Shown here: positions 20,284 to 29,132 of the stretch, one piece after another
Position numbering within the stretch: the stretch's first letter is position 1
How the letters are laid out: every line of letters begins with the position of its first letter
NCBI RefSeq assembly: GCF_034298135.1
Contig: NZ_CP139575.1
Coordinates: 1,426,001 to 1,490,000 of the forward strand
Length of the DNA: 64,000 nucleotides
DNA from: Lactobacillus acidophilus
GTDB lineage: Bacteria; Bacillota; Bacilli; Lactobacillales; Lactobacillaceae
Reading direction: 5' to 3'
Notes under the pieces: model-generated
Told to the model about the DNA's origin: nothing
The model's database searches: none
The model's input: the letters and a program-made list of their open reading frames with translations, nothing else
Made by a program: the position numbers and the translations under genes

Positions 20284-21620
20284 TGACTGAAGAAGAAAAT
20301 GAATATGCACCTTTAAAAGGTATTAAAGTCGTTGACTGGACTCAAGTACAATCTGGTCCATCATGTACTCAAATTTTAGCTTGGCTTGGTGCCGAAGTTA
20401 TTAAAATTGAACGTACTAATACTGGTGATCCAACCAGAAATGAATTACTTGATATTCAAGATTCATGGAGTTTGTACTACTTACAATTAAATGCCAACAA
20501 GAAGTCATTAACATTAAACATTAAGGCTCCAGAAGGCAAAAAGATCATGTACGACTTGCTTAAGAAAGCCGATATCTTTGTTGAAAATATTAAACCTGGT
20601 GCTGCAGAAAAAGCTGGCTATGGTTGGGAAACTGTTCACAAGCTTAATCCACGTTTGATTATGGCTTCACTTAAAGGTTTCAACGAAGGCTCACGTTTTG
20701 CTAACGTTAAGGCTTTTGAACCAGTTGCTCAAGCTGCTGGTGGTGCTGCATCTGCTACTGGTTGGAACAAAGGCGAATTTAACGTTCCTACCCAATCAGC
20801 AGCTGCTTTAGGTGACTCAAACTCAGGTATGCACTTAACTATTGCTATTTTAGCTGCTTTAATGCAACGTGAACACACTGGTGAAGGTACTTATGTATAC
20901 CAATCAATGCAAGATGCTGTATTAAACCTTTGCCGTATTAAGTTACGTGACCAACTTATGTTAGACAACTTAGGTGCTTTACCTCACTATGCTGTTTACC
21001 CTAACTATAAGTGGGGAGACGCTATTCCTCGTGCTGAGAACACTGAAGGTGGTCAAGTTATCGGTTGGACTTATAAAGCTAAAGGCTGGGAAACTGATCC
21101 TAATGCTTATGTCTACATTGTTGTTCAAAACAGTAACAAGAGCTGGGAAGCTATTGCAAATACCATGGGTCATCCAGAATGGATTACTGATGAACGTTTC
21201 CAAGATTGGCAACATCGTCAATTGAATAAAGAAGCTCTTTACCAATGTATTGAAAGCTACACCAAGAATTATGACAAATTTGAATTAACCAAAACTTTAG
21301 GTGAAGCTGGTATTCCAGTTGGTCCTGTCCTTGATTGGCATGAACTTGAAAATGATCCAGACTTGAACTCAGATGGTACAATTGTAACTATCGATCAAGG
21401 TGGTAATCGTGGTAAATTCAAGACTATTGGTTTACCATTTACTCTTGCTAACTACAAGCCTGACTATAAGCGTGCTCCAGACCTTGGTGAAAATAACAAA
21501 GAAATTTTGTCTTCACTTGGTTATGATCCAGACCAAATTGAGAAATTAACTGAAGAAGGCGTAATTTCTAAGGCTAAAGGCCCTAAGAATCCACGTGTTC
21601 AAGTTATTAAAGGTGAATAA
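20283..21620 (+). CDS. frc: Formyl-CoA:oxalate CoA-transferase
   Basis: This class III CoA-transferase of 445 residues moves CoA from formyl-CoA to oxalate, supplying the decarboxylase encoded just upstream. The N-terminal fold signature is present (VDWTQVQSGPSCTQILAWLGAEVIKIER). The catalytic aspartate is in YVYQSMQDAVLNL (about residue 210), and an active-site glycine region follows (ENTEGGQVIGW). The length and both lobes are complete. AAGGAG precedes the ATG, and the start overlaps the oxc stop (TAATG), so the two are translationally coupled. A hairpin terminator follows. Confidence 0.93.
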   Translation: MTEEENEYAPLKGIKVVDWTQVQSGPSCTQILAWLGAEVIKIERTNTGDPTRNELLDIQDSWSLYYLQLNANKKSLTLNIKAPEGKKIMYDLLKKADIFVENIKPGAAEKAGYGWETVHKLNPRLIMASLKGFNEGSRFANVKAFEPVAQAAGGAASATGWNKGEFNVPTQSAAALGDSNSGMHLTIAILAALMQREHTGEGTYVYQSMQDAVLNLCRIKLRDQLMLDNLGALPHYAVYPNYKWGDAIPRAENTEGGQVIGWTYKAKGWETDPNAYVYIVVQNSNKSWEAIANTMGHPEWITDERFQDWQHRQLNKEALYQCIESYTKNYDKFELTKTLGEAGIPVGPVLDWHELENDPDLNSDGTIVTIDQGGNRGKFKTIGLPFTLANYKPDYKRAPDLGENNKEILSSLGYDPDQIEKLTEEGVISKAKGPKNPRVQVIKGE

Positions 21621-21633
21621 TTAATTTTTACCG

Positions 21634-21666
21634 AAAAAAGCTGTTCAAAATTTGGACAGCTTTTTT
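21634..21666 (+). terminator. Terminator after oxc-frc
   Basis: AAAAAAGCTGTTC and GGACAGCTTTTTT pair with one G-U and a 7-base loop. This separates the oxc-frc transcript from the second CoA-transferase, although read-through is possible. Confidence 0.8.
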
Positions 21667-21691
21667 CTTTTTATATAGAAAGTGTGTCATA

Positions 21692-22879
21692 ATGACTGAA
21701 CCCAATTATAACGCATTAGAAGTTAATAATACTCACTTAGATAAAGACAAGCCTTACCCTTTAAGCGGTATCTTAGTTGTTGATTTTACCCATGTTTTAT
21801 CAGGTCCAACTTGTACTAGAATGTTGGCTGACGCAGGTGCTCGAGTAATTCATATTGAACGAAAAACTGGTGATGATACTAGACACATGAGACCATATAT
21901 CTCTGATGGATCAAGTGAATATTTTAGAATCTGCAATGCTGGTAAGGAATCCGTTGCTTTAGACTTAAAGGATCCTAAAGACCATGCCTTAGCTGAAAAA
22001 ATGATTGCCAAAGCTGATGTGGTGGTAGAAAACTTCCGTCCTGGTGTTATGAAGCGTTTGGGTTTTGGTCCTGAAGAGATGGTCAAGAAATATCCTAAAT
22101 TGATCTTTGCATCTATCTCTGGCTTTGGTCAATATGGCCCTTGGTCTAAACAAGCAGCTTACGACACAATTGTCCAAGCTGTCTCAGGTTTAATGGATGC
22201 AACTGGTACACCTAAAGGTAAACCTACCCGAGTTGGAACTTCAGTTTCTGATGTAGTAGCGGGTATTATGGGCTACAGCGCAATTATGACCGCCTTAGTT
22301 GCTCGCGATCGCACTGGTAAAGGAACTACAGTTGATGTGTCAATGCTCGATTCAACCTTCTCGTTAATGGTTCAGGATTTAATGCTAGCTTTAGGACCAC
22401 ATGAAGTGCCACATCGTATCGGCAACCGTCATCCAGATATGTACCCATTTGATACCTTTGACTGTAAGGACCAACCTATTGCTATTTGTTGTGGTAATGA
22501 TCACTTATGGAGTCTTCTATCACATACCTTAGGACATGATGAATGGGTAAATCAACCTAACTTTAAAACCAATGACTTGCGTGAAAAGAATTGGCAAAAG
22601 GTTAAAAATACAATGCAAGCAGTACTTAAGACTAAAAATGCTGCAGAGTGGGATAAAATCTTACATGAAGCTGGTATTCCTGCAGGATTAGTTCTCAACG
22701 TTGACAAAACTCGGCGTTTAGATCAAATTATTGCTCGTGGCATGGTTAAGACATTACCTGATGGCAACGAAGTACTTGGTTCACCAATGAAATATAGCAC
22801 TTGGAATTCATACGGTTTACAAAAAGATGCACCTAAGCTGAATGAAAACGGTGATAAGATCAGAAAAGAATTTGAATAA
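21692..22879 (+). CDS. Second class III CoA-transferase (CaiB/BaiF family)
   Basis: This 395-residue protein shares the fold with Frc: VVDFTHVLSGPTCTRMLADAGARVIHIER at the N terminus and VDVSMLDSTFSLM with the likely catalytic Asp (about residue 217). It is about 50 residues shorter than the preceding Frc and lacks its GGQVIGW loop, so it is a paralogue, not a copy. Its position behind oxc-frc suggests an oxalate-linked CoA-transferase working with another donor such as acetyl-CoA or succinyl-CoA, as known for YfdE/UctC-type enzymes. That is inference. It lies between two hairpin terminators and has its own ribosome site. Confidence 0.82.
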   Translation: MTEPNYNALEVNNTHLDKDKPYPLSGILVVDFTHVLSGPTCTRMLADAGARVIHIERKTGDDTRHMRPYISDGSSEYFRICNAGKESVALDLKDPKDHALAEKMIAKADVVVENFRPGVMKRLGFGPEEMVKKYPKLIFASISGFGQYGPWSKQAAYDTIVQAVSGLMDATGTPKGKPTRVGTSVSDVVAGIMGYSAIMTALVARDRTGKGTTVDVSMLDSTFSLMVQDLMLALGPHEVPHRIGNRHPDMYPFDTFDCKDQPIAICCGNDHLWSLLSHTLGHDEWVNQPNFKTNDLREKNWQKVKNTMQAVLKTKNAAEWDKILHEAGIPAGLVLNVDKTRRLDQIIARGMVKTLPDGNEVLGSPMKYSTWNSYGLQKDAPKLNENGDKIRKEFE

Positions 22880-22896
22880 AAATATCTAAACATAAT

Positions 22897-22928
22897 AAAA
22901 GAAGCAGAGAAATTGATCTGCTTCTTTT
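22897..22928. terminator. Bidirectional terminator between the CoA-transferase and GntR genes
   Basis: AAAAGAAGCAGA and TCTGCTTCTTTT form a 12-bp stem with an 8-base loop and lie between convergent genes. Confidence 0.85.
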
Positions 22929-23638
22929 TATCTTTTTAAATCAATTACAAAATAATTCTCATCGCCACGATACATAGCAATTGAATATTCTAATGGCACT
23001 TCACCTTTAGTATAACCATACGTGTGGAAATAAAAGATAGGTACCTTTTCTTCAATATTCAATAGATTTGCCGTCATTTCATCCGCCGACTTCACTTCTA
23101 ACTTACGTTTAACATGAACGATTGGCAATGATCTTTTCTCTAGTTCTTGATAAAGAGATTGTTGCGTAAAATCTATTTTCTCAAAATCAGATAACTTGCT
23201 TGCGGGTAGATATGTGGTCACTAATACGATAGGATTACCGTCAGCAGAACGCAAACGCGTCAGTTTGTATACTGGCGCATTTTCTGTTAAATCTAATGCC
23301 TTAGCTACTTCAGCCGATGCTTTTTCTTTTTTAAAAAACAAAACTTGAGTCTGGGCAATTAACCCCTTTTGTGACATTTCGCTATTATAGCTTTGCAATA
23401 CATGTGTAAACTCTTGTCCGATCTTCGTCTGTTTAACAATTGTACCTACATGCTTACGTCGTTCTAAATAACCTTGATTAACTAGATCCTGAACTGCATG
23501 TCTAATTGTTGGCCGCGAAACCTGATATTTTTCAGCTAAATCAAATTCTTTAGGTATCAGATCGCCTTCTTGATAATGACCATTAGTAATTTGCCTACGC
23601 AAAATTTCTTCTATTTGTTGATACTTTGCCTTAGTCAT
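22928..23638 (-). CDS. GntR/HutC-family regulator with UTRA effector domain
   Basis: This 236-residue regulator has an N-terminal GntR winged helix (KYQQIEEILRRQI, IPKEFDLAEKYQVSRPTIRHAVQDL, GYLERRKHVGTIV). A UTRA ligand-binding domain follows (YKLTRLRSADGNPIVLVTTYLP, then PLEYSIAMYRGDENYFVI). UTRA domains bind small ligands such as phosphosugars. The start overlaps the end of the oxidoreductase gene by 8 bases, so it is the last gene of the deoC operon. Its likely targets are the two identical palindromes upstream of deoC. Confidence 0.88.
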   Translation of the reverse strand: MTKAKYQQIEEILRRQITNGHYQEGDLIPKEFDLAEKYQVSRPTIRHAVQDLVNQGYLERRKHVGTIVKQTKIGQEFTHVLQSYNSEMSQKGLIAQTQVLFFKKEKASAEVAKALDLTENAPVYKLTRLRSADGNPIVLVTTYLPASKLSDFEKIDFTQQSLYQELEKRSLPIVHVKRKLEVKSADEMTANLLNIEEKVPIFYFHTYGYTKGEVPLEYSIAMYRGDENYFVIDLKR

Positions 23639-24602
23639 TGGGTAAAAATTCCTGTGCTTTTTCTAAAACTTTAATTGCATTTAAACTATGTTCATAAGCT
23701 GCATCAGCTGCTTTTTGATTATGCTCTTTTATTTGCTTGGCAAAATAATTAAATTCACTAATCATGCGGTGATCATATTCATTAAAATTATAATGCTGTG
23801 GCTTGTCCTGGCCAATTTGAACATAGTAATCAGGTAAAACATTTAACGGACCATCAAAATAAATTAGACCTTTTTCGCCTTCAATATATGATCGTGTAGG
23901 ACCAACTGCATCTTTAGCTGCGATTAAACTAGCTTGTTTATCATTATAGCTTAGATTTAAAATACCTGAAGTATCCGTATTACGTTGAACAGTTGGTAAA
24001 TAAGCTATTGTATTAGGCTGACCAAATAGACTTACACAGAAATTAATATTATAAATATTCATATCCATTAACGCACCACCGCCAAGTTTGCGATCAAACT
24101 TAGCAATATGCTCACCTGCCAAAAAGTCTGCATAATGACTCGAAATTTGTGTTAAGTTTAATGCCACAACATGGATTTTACCAATTTTTTTCAAATCATC
24201 TTTAAGATGGAAATAATTTTCCAAATAAAGCACAGTCATTGCTTCAAATAGCAAAACATGGTGTTCATCAGCTATTCTTTTAAGTTCTTTCACCTGCTCA
24301 CTGGTTTCAACTAATGGTTTTTCACAAATAACGTTTTTACCCATCATTAAAGCTTCTTTTACTATTGAGAAGTGCAGTGAATTAGGAACACCAATATAAA
24401 TCGTATCGATCTTTTTGTCTTCAAACATTTTTTTGTTATCAACAAAAACTTCTGCAATATGATATCGATCAGCCAAAGTTGTAGCAACTTCTTTTTCAGC
24501 TGGAATAGTAGAAATGGCTATAATTTCTACATCTTTCATCTTTGCACTAGCCGATAAAAAATCATGCACAATTTGTCCGCTACCTACAATTCCTAATTTC
24601 AT
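23631..24602 (-). CDS. Gfo/Idh/MocA-family NAD(P)-dependent oxidoreductase
   Basis: The 323-residue protein opens with a Rossmann fold (LGIVGSGQIVHDFL), has the family motif VICEKPLVET (about residues 94-103; EKP), and the typical second-domain sequence GGGALMDMNIYNINF. Family members oxidise or reduce sugars and sugar acids. Substrate is not evident. Its position between a deoxyribose-phosphate aldolase-like gene and a GntR regulator points to carbohydrate catabolism. Confidence 0.82.
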   Translation of the reverse strand: MKLGIVGSGQIVHDFLSASAKMKDVEIIAISTIPAEKEVATTLADRYHIAEVFVDNKKMFEDKKIDTIYIGVPNSLHFSIVKEALMMGKNVICEKPLVETSEQVKELKRIADEHHVLLFEAMTVLYLENYFHLKDDLKKIGKIHVVALNLTQISSHYADFLAGEHIAKFDRKLGGGALMDMNIYNINFCVSLFGQPNTIAYLPTVQRNTDTSGILNLSYNDKQASLIAAKDAVGPTRSYIEGEKGLIYFDGPLNVLPDYYVQIGQDKPQHYNFNEYDHRMISEFNYFAKQIKEHNQKAADAAYEHSLNAIKVLEKAQEFLPND

Positions 24603-24611
24603 ATTTTTCTC

Positions 24612-25325
24612 CTAACGTGCAATCTCAATACTATCCACATGGTCGTCTTTCATTCTACACTTTAAAGCTTGATAAATTTTGACTCCAGCAGAACAACCAA
24701 TTCTATCAGCACCAGCGCGCACCATGGCTAAGAAATCATCACTATTACGAATACCACCGGCAGCCTTTACTTTTACTTCATCGCCAACAATTGATTTCAT
24801 TAGCTTTACGTCTTCTACCTTAGCGCCTGAACTACCAAAGCCAGTAGAAGTCTTAATAAAGTCAGGCTTTACTTCTTTAGCAATCTCAGCTAATTTTTTT
24901 ATTTCATCTTTGGTTAAATAGCAATTTTCAAAAATCACTTTACATGGAACATGATTTTCATGACAAGCATTAACCATCTCTTGCATTTCTTGCTTTATAT
25001 AATCGTAGTCTTTAGCTTTTAATTGAGTAATATTAATCACATAATCAATTTCATTAGCACCATTCTTAATTGCATCCCTAGTATCAAATACCTTGGATTC
25101 AATAGTTTGTTGTCCTAAAGGAAAAGCAATTGCAGCACCAGTATCAATGTCTGTTCCCTTTAATTGCTCTGAGCAAAACTTGGATTGAACTTGATTAATA
25201 GCTACCATTTTAAAATGATATTTCTTTGCTTCATCACATAACTTCTTCATATCGGCTTCAGTTGCATCAGCGTGTAAGTTAGTGTGATCAATTAAACGTG
25301 CAAAGTCGTCTAAAGTATATTTCAT
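24612..25325 (-). CDS. deoC: Deoxyribose-phosphate aldolase (class I)
   Basis: This 237-residue TIM-barrel aldolase is predicted to split 2-deoxyribose-5-phosphate into glyceraldehyde-3-phosphate and acetaldehyde. The catalytic Schiff-base lysine lies in [13 protein letters not shown], and the second lysine and phosphate loop in [12 protein letters not shown] and IGCSAGVKI. The N-terminal [12 protein letters not shown] is the family start. The chosen ATG (25325) has AGAGG upstream; an in-frame start 30 bases earlier overlaps an operator and is unlikely. It is the first gene of the deoC-oxidoreductase-GntR operon, so it may act on a different deoxysugar or on a nucleoside breakdown product. 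Confidence 0.87.
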   Translation of the reverse strand: MKYTLDDFARLIDHTNLHADATEADMKKLCDEAKKYHFKMVAINQVQSKFCSEQLKGTDIDTGAAIAFPLGQQTIESKVFDTRDAIKNGANEIDYVINITQLKAKDYDYIKQEMQEMVNACHENHVPCKVIFENCYLTKDEIKKLAEIAKEVKPDFIKTSTGFGSSGAKVEDVKLMKSIVGDEVKVKAAGGIRNSDDFLAMVRAGADRIGCSAGVKIYQALKCRMKDDHVDSIEIAR

Positions 25326-25342
25326 AATTTTTACCTCTGATA

Positions 25343-25356
25343 TATGTAATAACATA
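25343..25356. promoter_or_regulatory. Palindromic operator copy 1 (candidate GntR site)
   Basis: TATGTAATAACATA occurs here between the deoC promoter -10 box and the deoC ribosome site, and again identically at 25405-25418. Confidence 0.7.
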
Positions 25357-25368
25357 TTACTTACACTG

Positions 25369-25374
25369 ATTATA
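25369..25374 (-). promoter_or_regulatory. Probable -10 box of the deoC operon
   Basis: The minus strand reads TATAAT here, between the two operator copies. No clear -35 box is visible at a standard distance. Confidence 0.45.
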
Positions 25375-25404
25375 TTAGAGCAAATTAATCAATAAATCAA
25401 CAAT

Positions 25405-25418
25405 TATGTAATAACATA
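25405..25418. promoter_or_regulatory. Palindromic operator copy 2 (candidate GntR site)
   Basis: An exact second copy of TATGTAATAACATA lies 62 bases from the first, on the upstream side of the -10 box. The two sites bracket the promoter, an arrangement suited to DNA looping. Confidence 0.65.
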
Positions 25419-25451
25419 AAAATACCTAGAAATTTTTTCTTAGGTATTTTT
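25418..25451 (-). terminator. Terminator after tsaD
   Basis: AAAAATACCTA and TAGGTATTTTT form an 11-bp stem with a 12-base loop, 11 bases past the tsaD stop. Confidence 0.8.
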
Positions 25452-25462
25452 ATAATTATTAT

Positions 25463-26512
25463 TTAATTCAACATACTTTTAGCATATGGCAATTCTAATG
25501 ATGGATCTGCATTTAAAGTCAGATCAGCAAATTGCCCACCATTATAAAGATTATAAGCAGCTGCACCAATCATAGCAGCATTATCACCACAAAGTTTAAG
25601 ATCAGGCAAAATAACTTTTGGTTGATCTGCTTTAGGAAGCTTAGCAATCTCTTCACTCATTCGATCACGTAAACCTTGATTTGCGGCAACCCCGCCACCC
25701 ATAATAAATGTCTTAGGTTTATACTCTTTGATTGCTCTAATAGTCTTATGAGCAAGAACATCGATTACAGCAGCTTGAAAGCTAGCAGCCAAGTCATATT
25801 TATTCAACTTTTCATGGATTTGATCTGCATGATGACAAGTATTAATAAAAGCTGACTTAAGACCCGAAAATGAAAAATCATAATCATCATCTTCCAGCAT
25901 CGCACGTGGGAAATTAAAAGTATCCTTACCTTGATGTGCCCACGCATCAATCGTCTTACCTGCAGGATAATTTACACCAAGCACACGACCAATCTTGTCA
26001 TATGCTTCACCTGCAGCATCATCACGAGTATCACCAATAATTTCAAAATGAGTAGGATCCTTTAATAAGACAATTTCAGTATGACCACCAGACACTTGCA
26101 AAGCAATAGCTGGATATTCAATTTCGTCTTTTAATTGAGCAGCCATAATATGTCCCATAATATGATCAACACCAATCAATGGAATTCCTGTTGCCATAGA
26201 TACAGCCTTAGCAGCGCTAACTCCAATCAAAAGGGCACCTACAAGGCCTGGACCATAAGTTACAGCAATTGCGTCAATATCTTTCCAACTGCAATTTGCT
26301 TCATTTAGAGCTTCTTTAGTAATTTGGCTAACTACTTCAATGTGATGTCGACTAGCAACTTCAGGTACAACTCCACCAAAACGTTGATGACTTTTAATTT
26401 GGGTTGCAACAATTAAACTTTCAATTTCACGTCCATTTTTTATAACAGCAGTTGAAGTTTCATCACATGAACTTTCATAAGCTAAAATGCGAACGTCTTT
26501 CTTTTCACTCAA
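25463..26512 (-). CDS. tsaD: tRNA N6-adenosine threonylcarbamoyltransferase TsaD
   Basis: This 349-residue Kae1/Gcp protein transfers threonylcarbamoyl to A37 of tRNAs reading ANN codons, with TsaB, TsaC and TsaE. The metal-binding motif HxxxH is seen as DHIMGHIMA near residue 113. ASKH-fold ATP-binding elements [11 protein letters not shown] and [15 protein letters not shown] are present. The start is TTG overlapping the rimI stop (TTGA). It is the third gene of a tsaB-rimI-tsaD operon and is followed by a terminator. Confidence 0.96.
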   Translation of the reverse strand: MSEKKDVRILAYESSCDETSTAVIKNGREIESLIVATQIKSHQRFGGVVPEVASRHHIEVVSQITKEALNEANCSWKDIDAIAVTYGPGLVGALLIGVSAAKAVSMATGIPLIGVDHIMGHIMAAQLKDEIEYPAIALQVSGGHTEIVLLKDPTHFEIIGDTRDDAAGEAYDKIGRVLGVNYPAGKTIDAWAHQGKDTFNFPRAMLEDDDYDFSFSGLKSAFINTCHHADQIHEKLNKYDLAASFQAAVIDVLAHKTIRAIKEYKPKTFIMGGGVAANQGLRDRMSEEIAKLPKADQPKVILPDLKLCGDNAAMIGAAAYNLYNGGQFADLTLNADPSLELPYAKSMLN

Positions 26513-27081
26513 AATGTAAACTTCTTTCTCTTAATTTTATGTGGTTTTAACCATAAAACCATATTTAAAGCATCAGTATTAGTATCTTGATAATAATTCT
26601 TTCTAATGAAATTACCTTTAAAACCTAATGTTCTATATAGCCTCTGTGCAATTTCATTATCTGTGCGAACTTCTAAAGTTACACAATCACTAGTATTTTC
26701 ACGAGCTAAATCAATCATCAATTCCATTAAATATTTTCCAATATGCTGATGTTGATATAACGGTGAAACAGCAATATTAGTAATATGTGTTTCTTCTGGA
26801 TTAAATCTTGCACCAATAAAAGCAACTAAAGTAGAGGCATGGTATACAACTAAATATAAAGAACTTTGTCTTTTTCTTAACTCAGATTCAAATGAAAACT
26901 TATTCCAAGGTGTATGTCCTGAGTAGACCTGTTCTTCTAATACCAATAAATCTGGAATATTATCATCGGTTGCCTGCATTACCTGCAAAACATTTCCATT
27001 GATATTCACCATAAAAGGTGAAAAATTCATATCAATTCGATTAACTTGTGGATGGAAAAATTGATTAAACTTCTTCAACAT
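26509..27081 (-). CDS. rimI: Ribosomal protein S18 alanine N-acetyltransferase
   Basis: This 190-residue GNAT enzyme acetylates the N-terminal alanine of S18. The acetyl-CoA binding loop is [14 protein letters not shown] (Q-x-x-G-x-G/A region), preceded by [12 protein letters not shown] and followed by [21 protein letters not shown]. An N-terminal extension of about 40 residues precedes the GNAT core. It overlaps tsaB by 17 bases and tsaD by 4, consistent with tight coupling. Confidence 0.88.
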   Translation of the reverse strand: MLKKFNQFFHPQVNRIDMNFSPFMVNINGNVLQVMQATDDNIPDLLVLEEQVYSGHTPWNKFSFESELRKRQSSLYLVVYHASTLVAFIGARFNPEETHITNIAVSPLYQHQHIGKYLMELMIDLARENTSDCVTLEVRTDNEIAQRLYRTLGFKGNFIRKNYYQDTNTDALNMVLWLKPHKIKRKKFTF

Positions 27082-27799
27082 AATGACTATCTGGTTCGAA
27101 TGGTTTTCCTGTCTTCTTGTGCCAATCTACTTCAGCTTGAGTTCTACGTAGATAGCGTGGCAATAACTTATCTGGATCAACTGGTTCTGAGTATTCAGCT
27201 AATTGTCCAATTAAGCCTGCATGGATTACATTTTGACTATCATTACCATATTTATATGGAATATTCAAAGCCTTAAATTTTTCATCTTGTTTTTCTAAAC
27301 CAGTTCCCACTAAAACAAGCTTCTTAACTTCATTTTTAGCAGTATAATCTTGGATTGCTTTAATTAAGACATCGATATTATAGTGACCATCAGGAATTAC
27401 ATTATCTGGAATATCACCGCTCTTATAGCCTGCTGCAAAATAATTATTATTTCTTGCATCTAATCCAGTAATTACTAATGCATCTTCCTTAACGGATTTA
27501 GCCAATGCTTGTAATGTTGAAATTCCTACTACTTCTTTATTCAAAACACTAGCAAACATTTTAACAGTAGTAATTCCAATTCTAAGCCCAGTATATGAAC
27601 CTGGGCCAATAGCAACTGCAAAACGATCAATATCTTTTAAGGTTAACTGATTTTCTTTTAAAATTTCATCAATTAATGGATCAAGATGTTCACTATGATT
27701 ACGTTCATCTTGTTCATTTTTTTCGACAATAATTTGTTGACTATCATTTAATGCAACACTTAAATGATTAGTAGCCGTAGAAACGCTTAAGATTCTCAT
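27065..27799 (-). CDS. tsaB: tRNA threonylcarbamoyladenosine biosynthesis protein TsaB
   Basis: A 244-residue ASKH-fold protein that scaffolds the TsaD/TsaE complex. The N terminus (ILSVSTATNHLSVAL) and the motif AVAIGPGSYTGLRIGITTVK (about residues 63-82) are diagnostic of TsaB. It is the first gene of the tsaB-rimI-tsaD operon, the same order as ydiC-ydiD-ydiE in Bacillus. Confidence 0.95.
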   Translation of the reverse strand: MRILSVSTATNHLSVALNDSQQIIVEKNEQDERNHSEHLDPLIDEILKENQLTLKDIDRFAVAIGPGSYTGLRIGITTVKMFASVLNKEVVGISTLQALAKSVKEDALVITGLDARNNNYFAAGYKSGDIPDNVIPDGHYNIDVLIKAIQDYTAKNEVKKLVLVGTGLEKQDEKFKALNIPYKYGNDSQNVIHAGLIGQLAEYSEPVDPDKLLPRYLRRTQAEVDWHKKTGKPFEPDSHYVEEV

Positions 27800-27826
27800 T
27801 CTAAATATTCTCTTTCTACATTTAAA

Positions 27827-28345
27827 TCACTTTTTTATTTTAACACGAGAAACAGCTTGTAATACAAAGTAGATTATAACCATGTGGATCCATGGTACGA
27901 TCAACTCTTTAGGTAACCGCTGAATTAAGGCCGCATTAAAATTCATATTGTACATAATATGCAGCCATAAGGTATTCATTCCTATGTTAACAATAATAGT
28001 TACCAGAATAGTTGAAACAACTATTCGCCAAATTTTAACTGGTTTATTATACAAAAATAACGCATAAATCAATGGTCCTACCATTGCAGTTAAAGTGAAG
28101 CCAATAAAAAATCCACCTTGATTACCGAAAATTGCAGAGGCAACTAAATCACTTATTCCTCCACCAATTGTTCCCCAGACTGGGCCAAAAAAGTAGCCTA
28201 ACAAAACACTACCAATAAATCCTAATCCCACTTTAACTGTAGCTGGTCCAACAGAAAATTGCCCCAAAATTATTTTCATTGCAACAATAATTCCTAAAAA
28301 GATTAATCGTTGTAAATCCGTTTTTAACAGCTTTTTTGTATTCAT
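27827..28345 (-). CDS. folT: ECF transporter S component, folate family
   Basis: This 172-residue membrane protein has about five or six hydrophobic helices and the ECF S-component pattern: RLIFLGIIVAMKIILGQFSVG near the N terminus, VKVGLGFIGSVLLGYFFGPVWGTIGGGISDL in the middle, and a C-terminal PWIHMVIIYFVLQ. S components bind a vitamin and recruit a shared energising module; the shared EcfA/A'/T genes are not in the window. The sequence is closest in feel to the folate group, but the ligand is not certain. The ATG at 28345 is chosen because GGAAGGGGA precedes it. Confidence 0.72.
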   Translation of the reverse strand: MNTKKLLKTDLQRLIFLGIIVAMKIILGQFSVGPATVKVGLGFIGSVLLGYFFGPVWGTIGGGISDLVASAIFGNQGGFFIGFTLTAMVGPLIYALFLYNKPVKIWRIVVSTILVTIIVNIGMNTLWLHIMYNMNFNAALIQRLPKELIVPWIHMVIIYFVLQAVSRVKIKK

Positions 28346-28392
28346 ACAGCCATCCCCTTCCATAAAAAAAGCATTACCATACTGTCATGTTT

Positions 28393-29130
28393 TTATTTTA
28401 CTTCATGCCATTTCAATTCACAGATAGCCTTAACTGTACCATCTTCAGCTTCAATTGCATGAGATGAATTAATATTATCATTTTGAAGTAGGTTCATGCA
28501 AGAATATACTCTCTCACCATAATAAACTTCTTTGTCAAACTTAATATCAATAGTTTCAACCACATGATTTTTCAAAAAATCACGGTCAAGCATATCAATA
28601 AACCAACTAAAATAATGGCTATTAGTCACATGATGATTAGTATCTAAATCATCATATCGTGCACGATAAATCCGTTTTTTCTCATAGTTATCCTGTGCCC
28701 TCAACCGAGGAAAACGTGGCATTTTTTTAAGCAGAGGAGCACCCCACTCTTCCATCATTTTTACATCAGCAGGTACCATGTGCCGTTCTTTTAAGTTAAG
28801 CATTACCCATTGACTTTTAACGACTACTAATGGATTTCCTGCACTATCACTAACGCCAAAGTCACGATATTCAAAAAAGCGATTATAACCACTTGCAAAA
28901 GTACTCAAAATCACTTGATCGCCAGCTTGCGGCATTTTTTTAATATCAAAATGATACTGTGTTACAACCCAACCCAATCCTTTTTGGGCTAAATCATCTG
29001 TACCAGCATTTCTTTTATCTAATTGATGTTCTGAAACTTGCATCATTAGATCAACCAATGCAGGTAATTTCAATCGACGATTTTCATCACAATCTTTAAA
29101 TTCGATTTGATAATTTTCTTTATATTCCAT
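28393..29130 (-). CDS. Acyl-ACP thioesterase
   Basis: A 245-residue double hot-dog protein of the bacterial acyl-ACP thioesterase (Fat-like) family, which releases fatty acids from acyl carrier protein. Visible features are the N-terminal YQIEFKDCDENRRLKLPALVDLMMQVSEHQ, GLGWVVTQYHFDIKKMP, and the second hot-dog start YRARYDDLDTNHHVTNSHYFSWFIDML with the conserved Asn/His pair. It follows the rsmI gene by 2 bases, so it is probably co-transcribed with it. Confidence 0.88.
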   Translation of the reverse strand: MEYKENYQIEFKDCDENRRLKLPALVDLMMQVSEHQLDKRNAGTDDLAQKGLGWVVTQYHFDIKKMPQAGDQVILSTFASGYNRFFEYRDFGVSDSAGNPLVVVKSQWVMLNLKERHMVPADVKMMEEWGAPLLKKMPRFPRLRAQDNYEKKRIYRARYDDLDTNHHVTNSHYFSWFIDMLDRDFLKNHVVETIDIKFDKEVYYGERVYSCMNLLQNDNINSSHAIEAEDGTVKAICELKWHEVK

Positions 29131-29132
29131 AA

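Noticed and set aside
27046..27276. Plus-strand ORF opposite tsaB
   Set aside because: Shadow of the tsaB/rimI coding region without a ribosome site.
28345..28392. Possible riboswitch before the folate-type S component
   Set aside because: The space to the thioesterase gene is only about 50 bases, too short for a known folate or other riboswitch.
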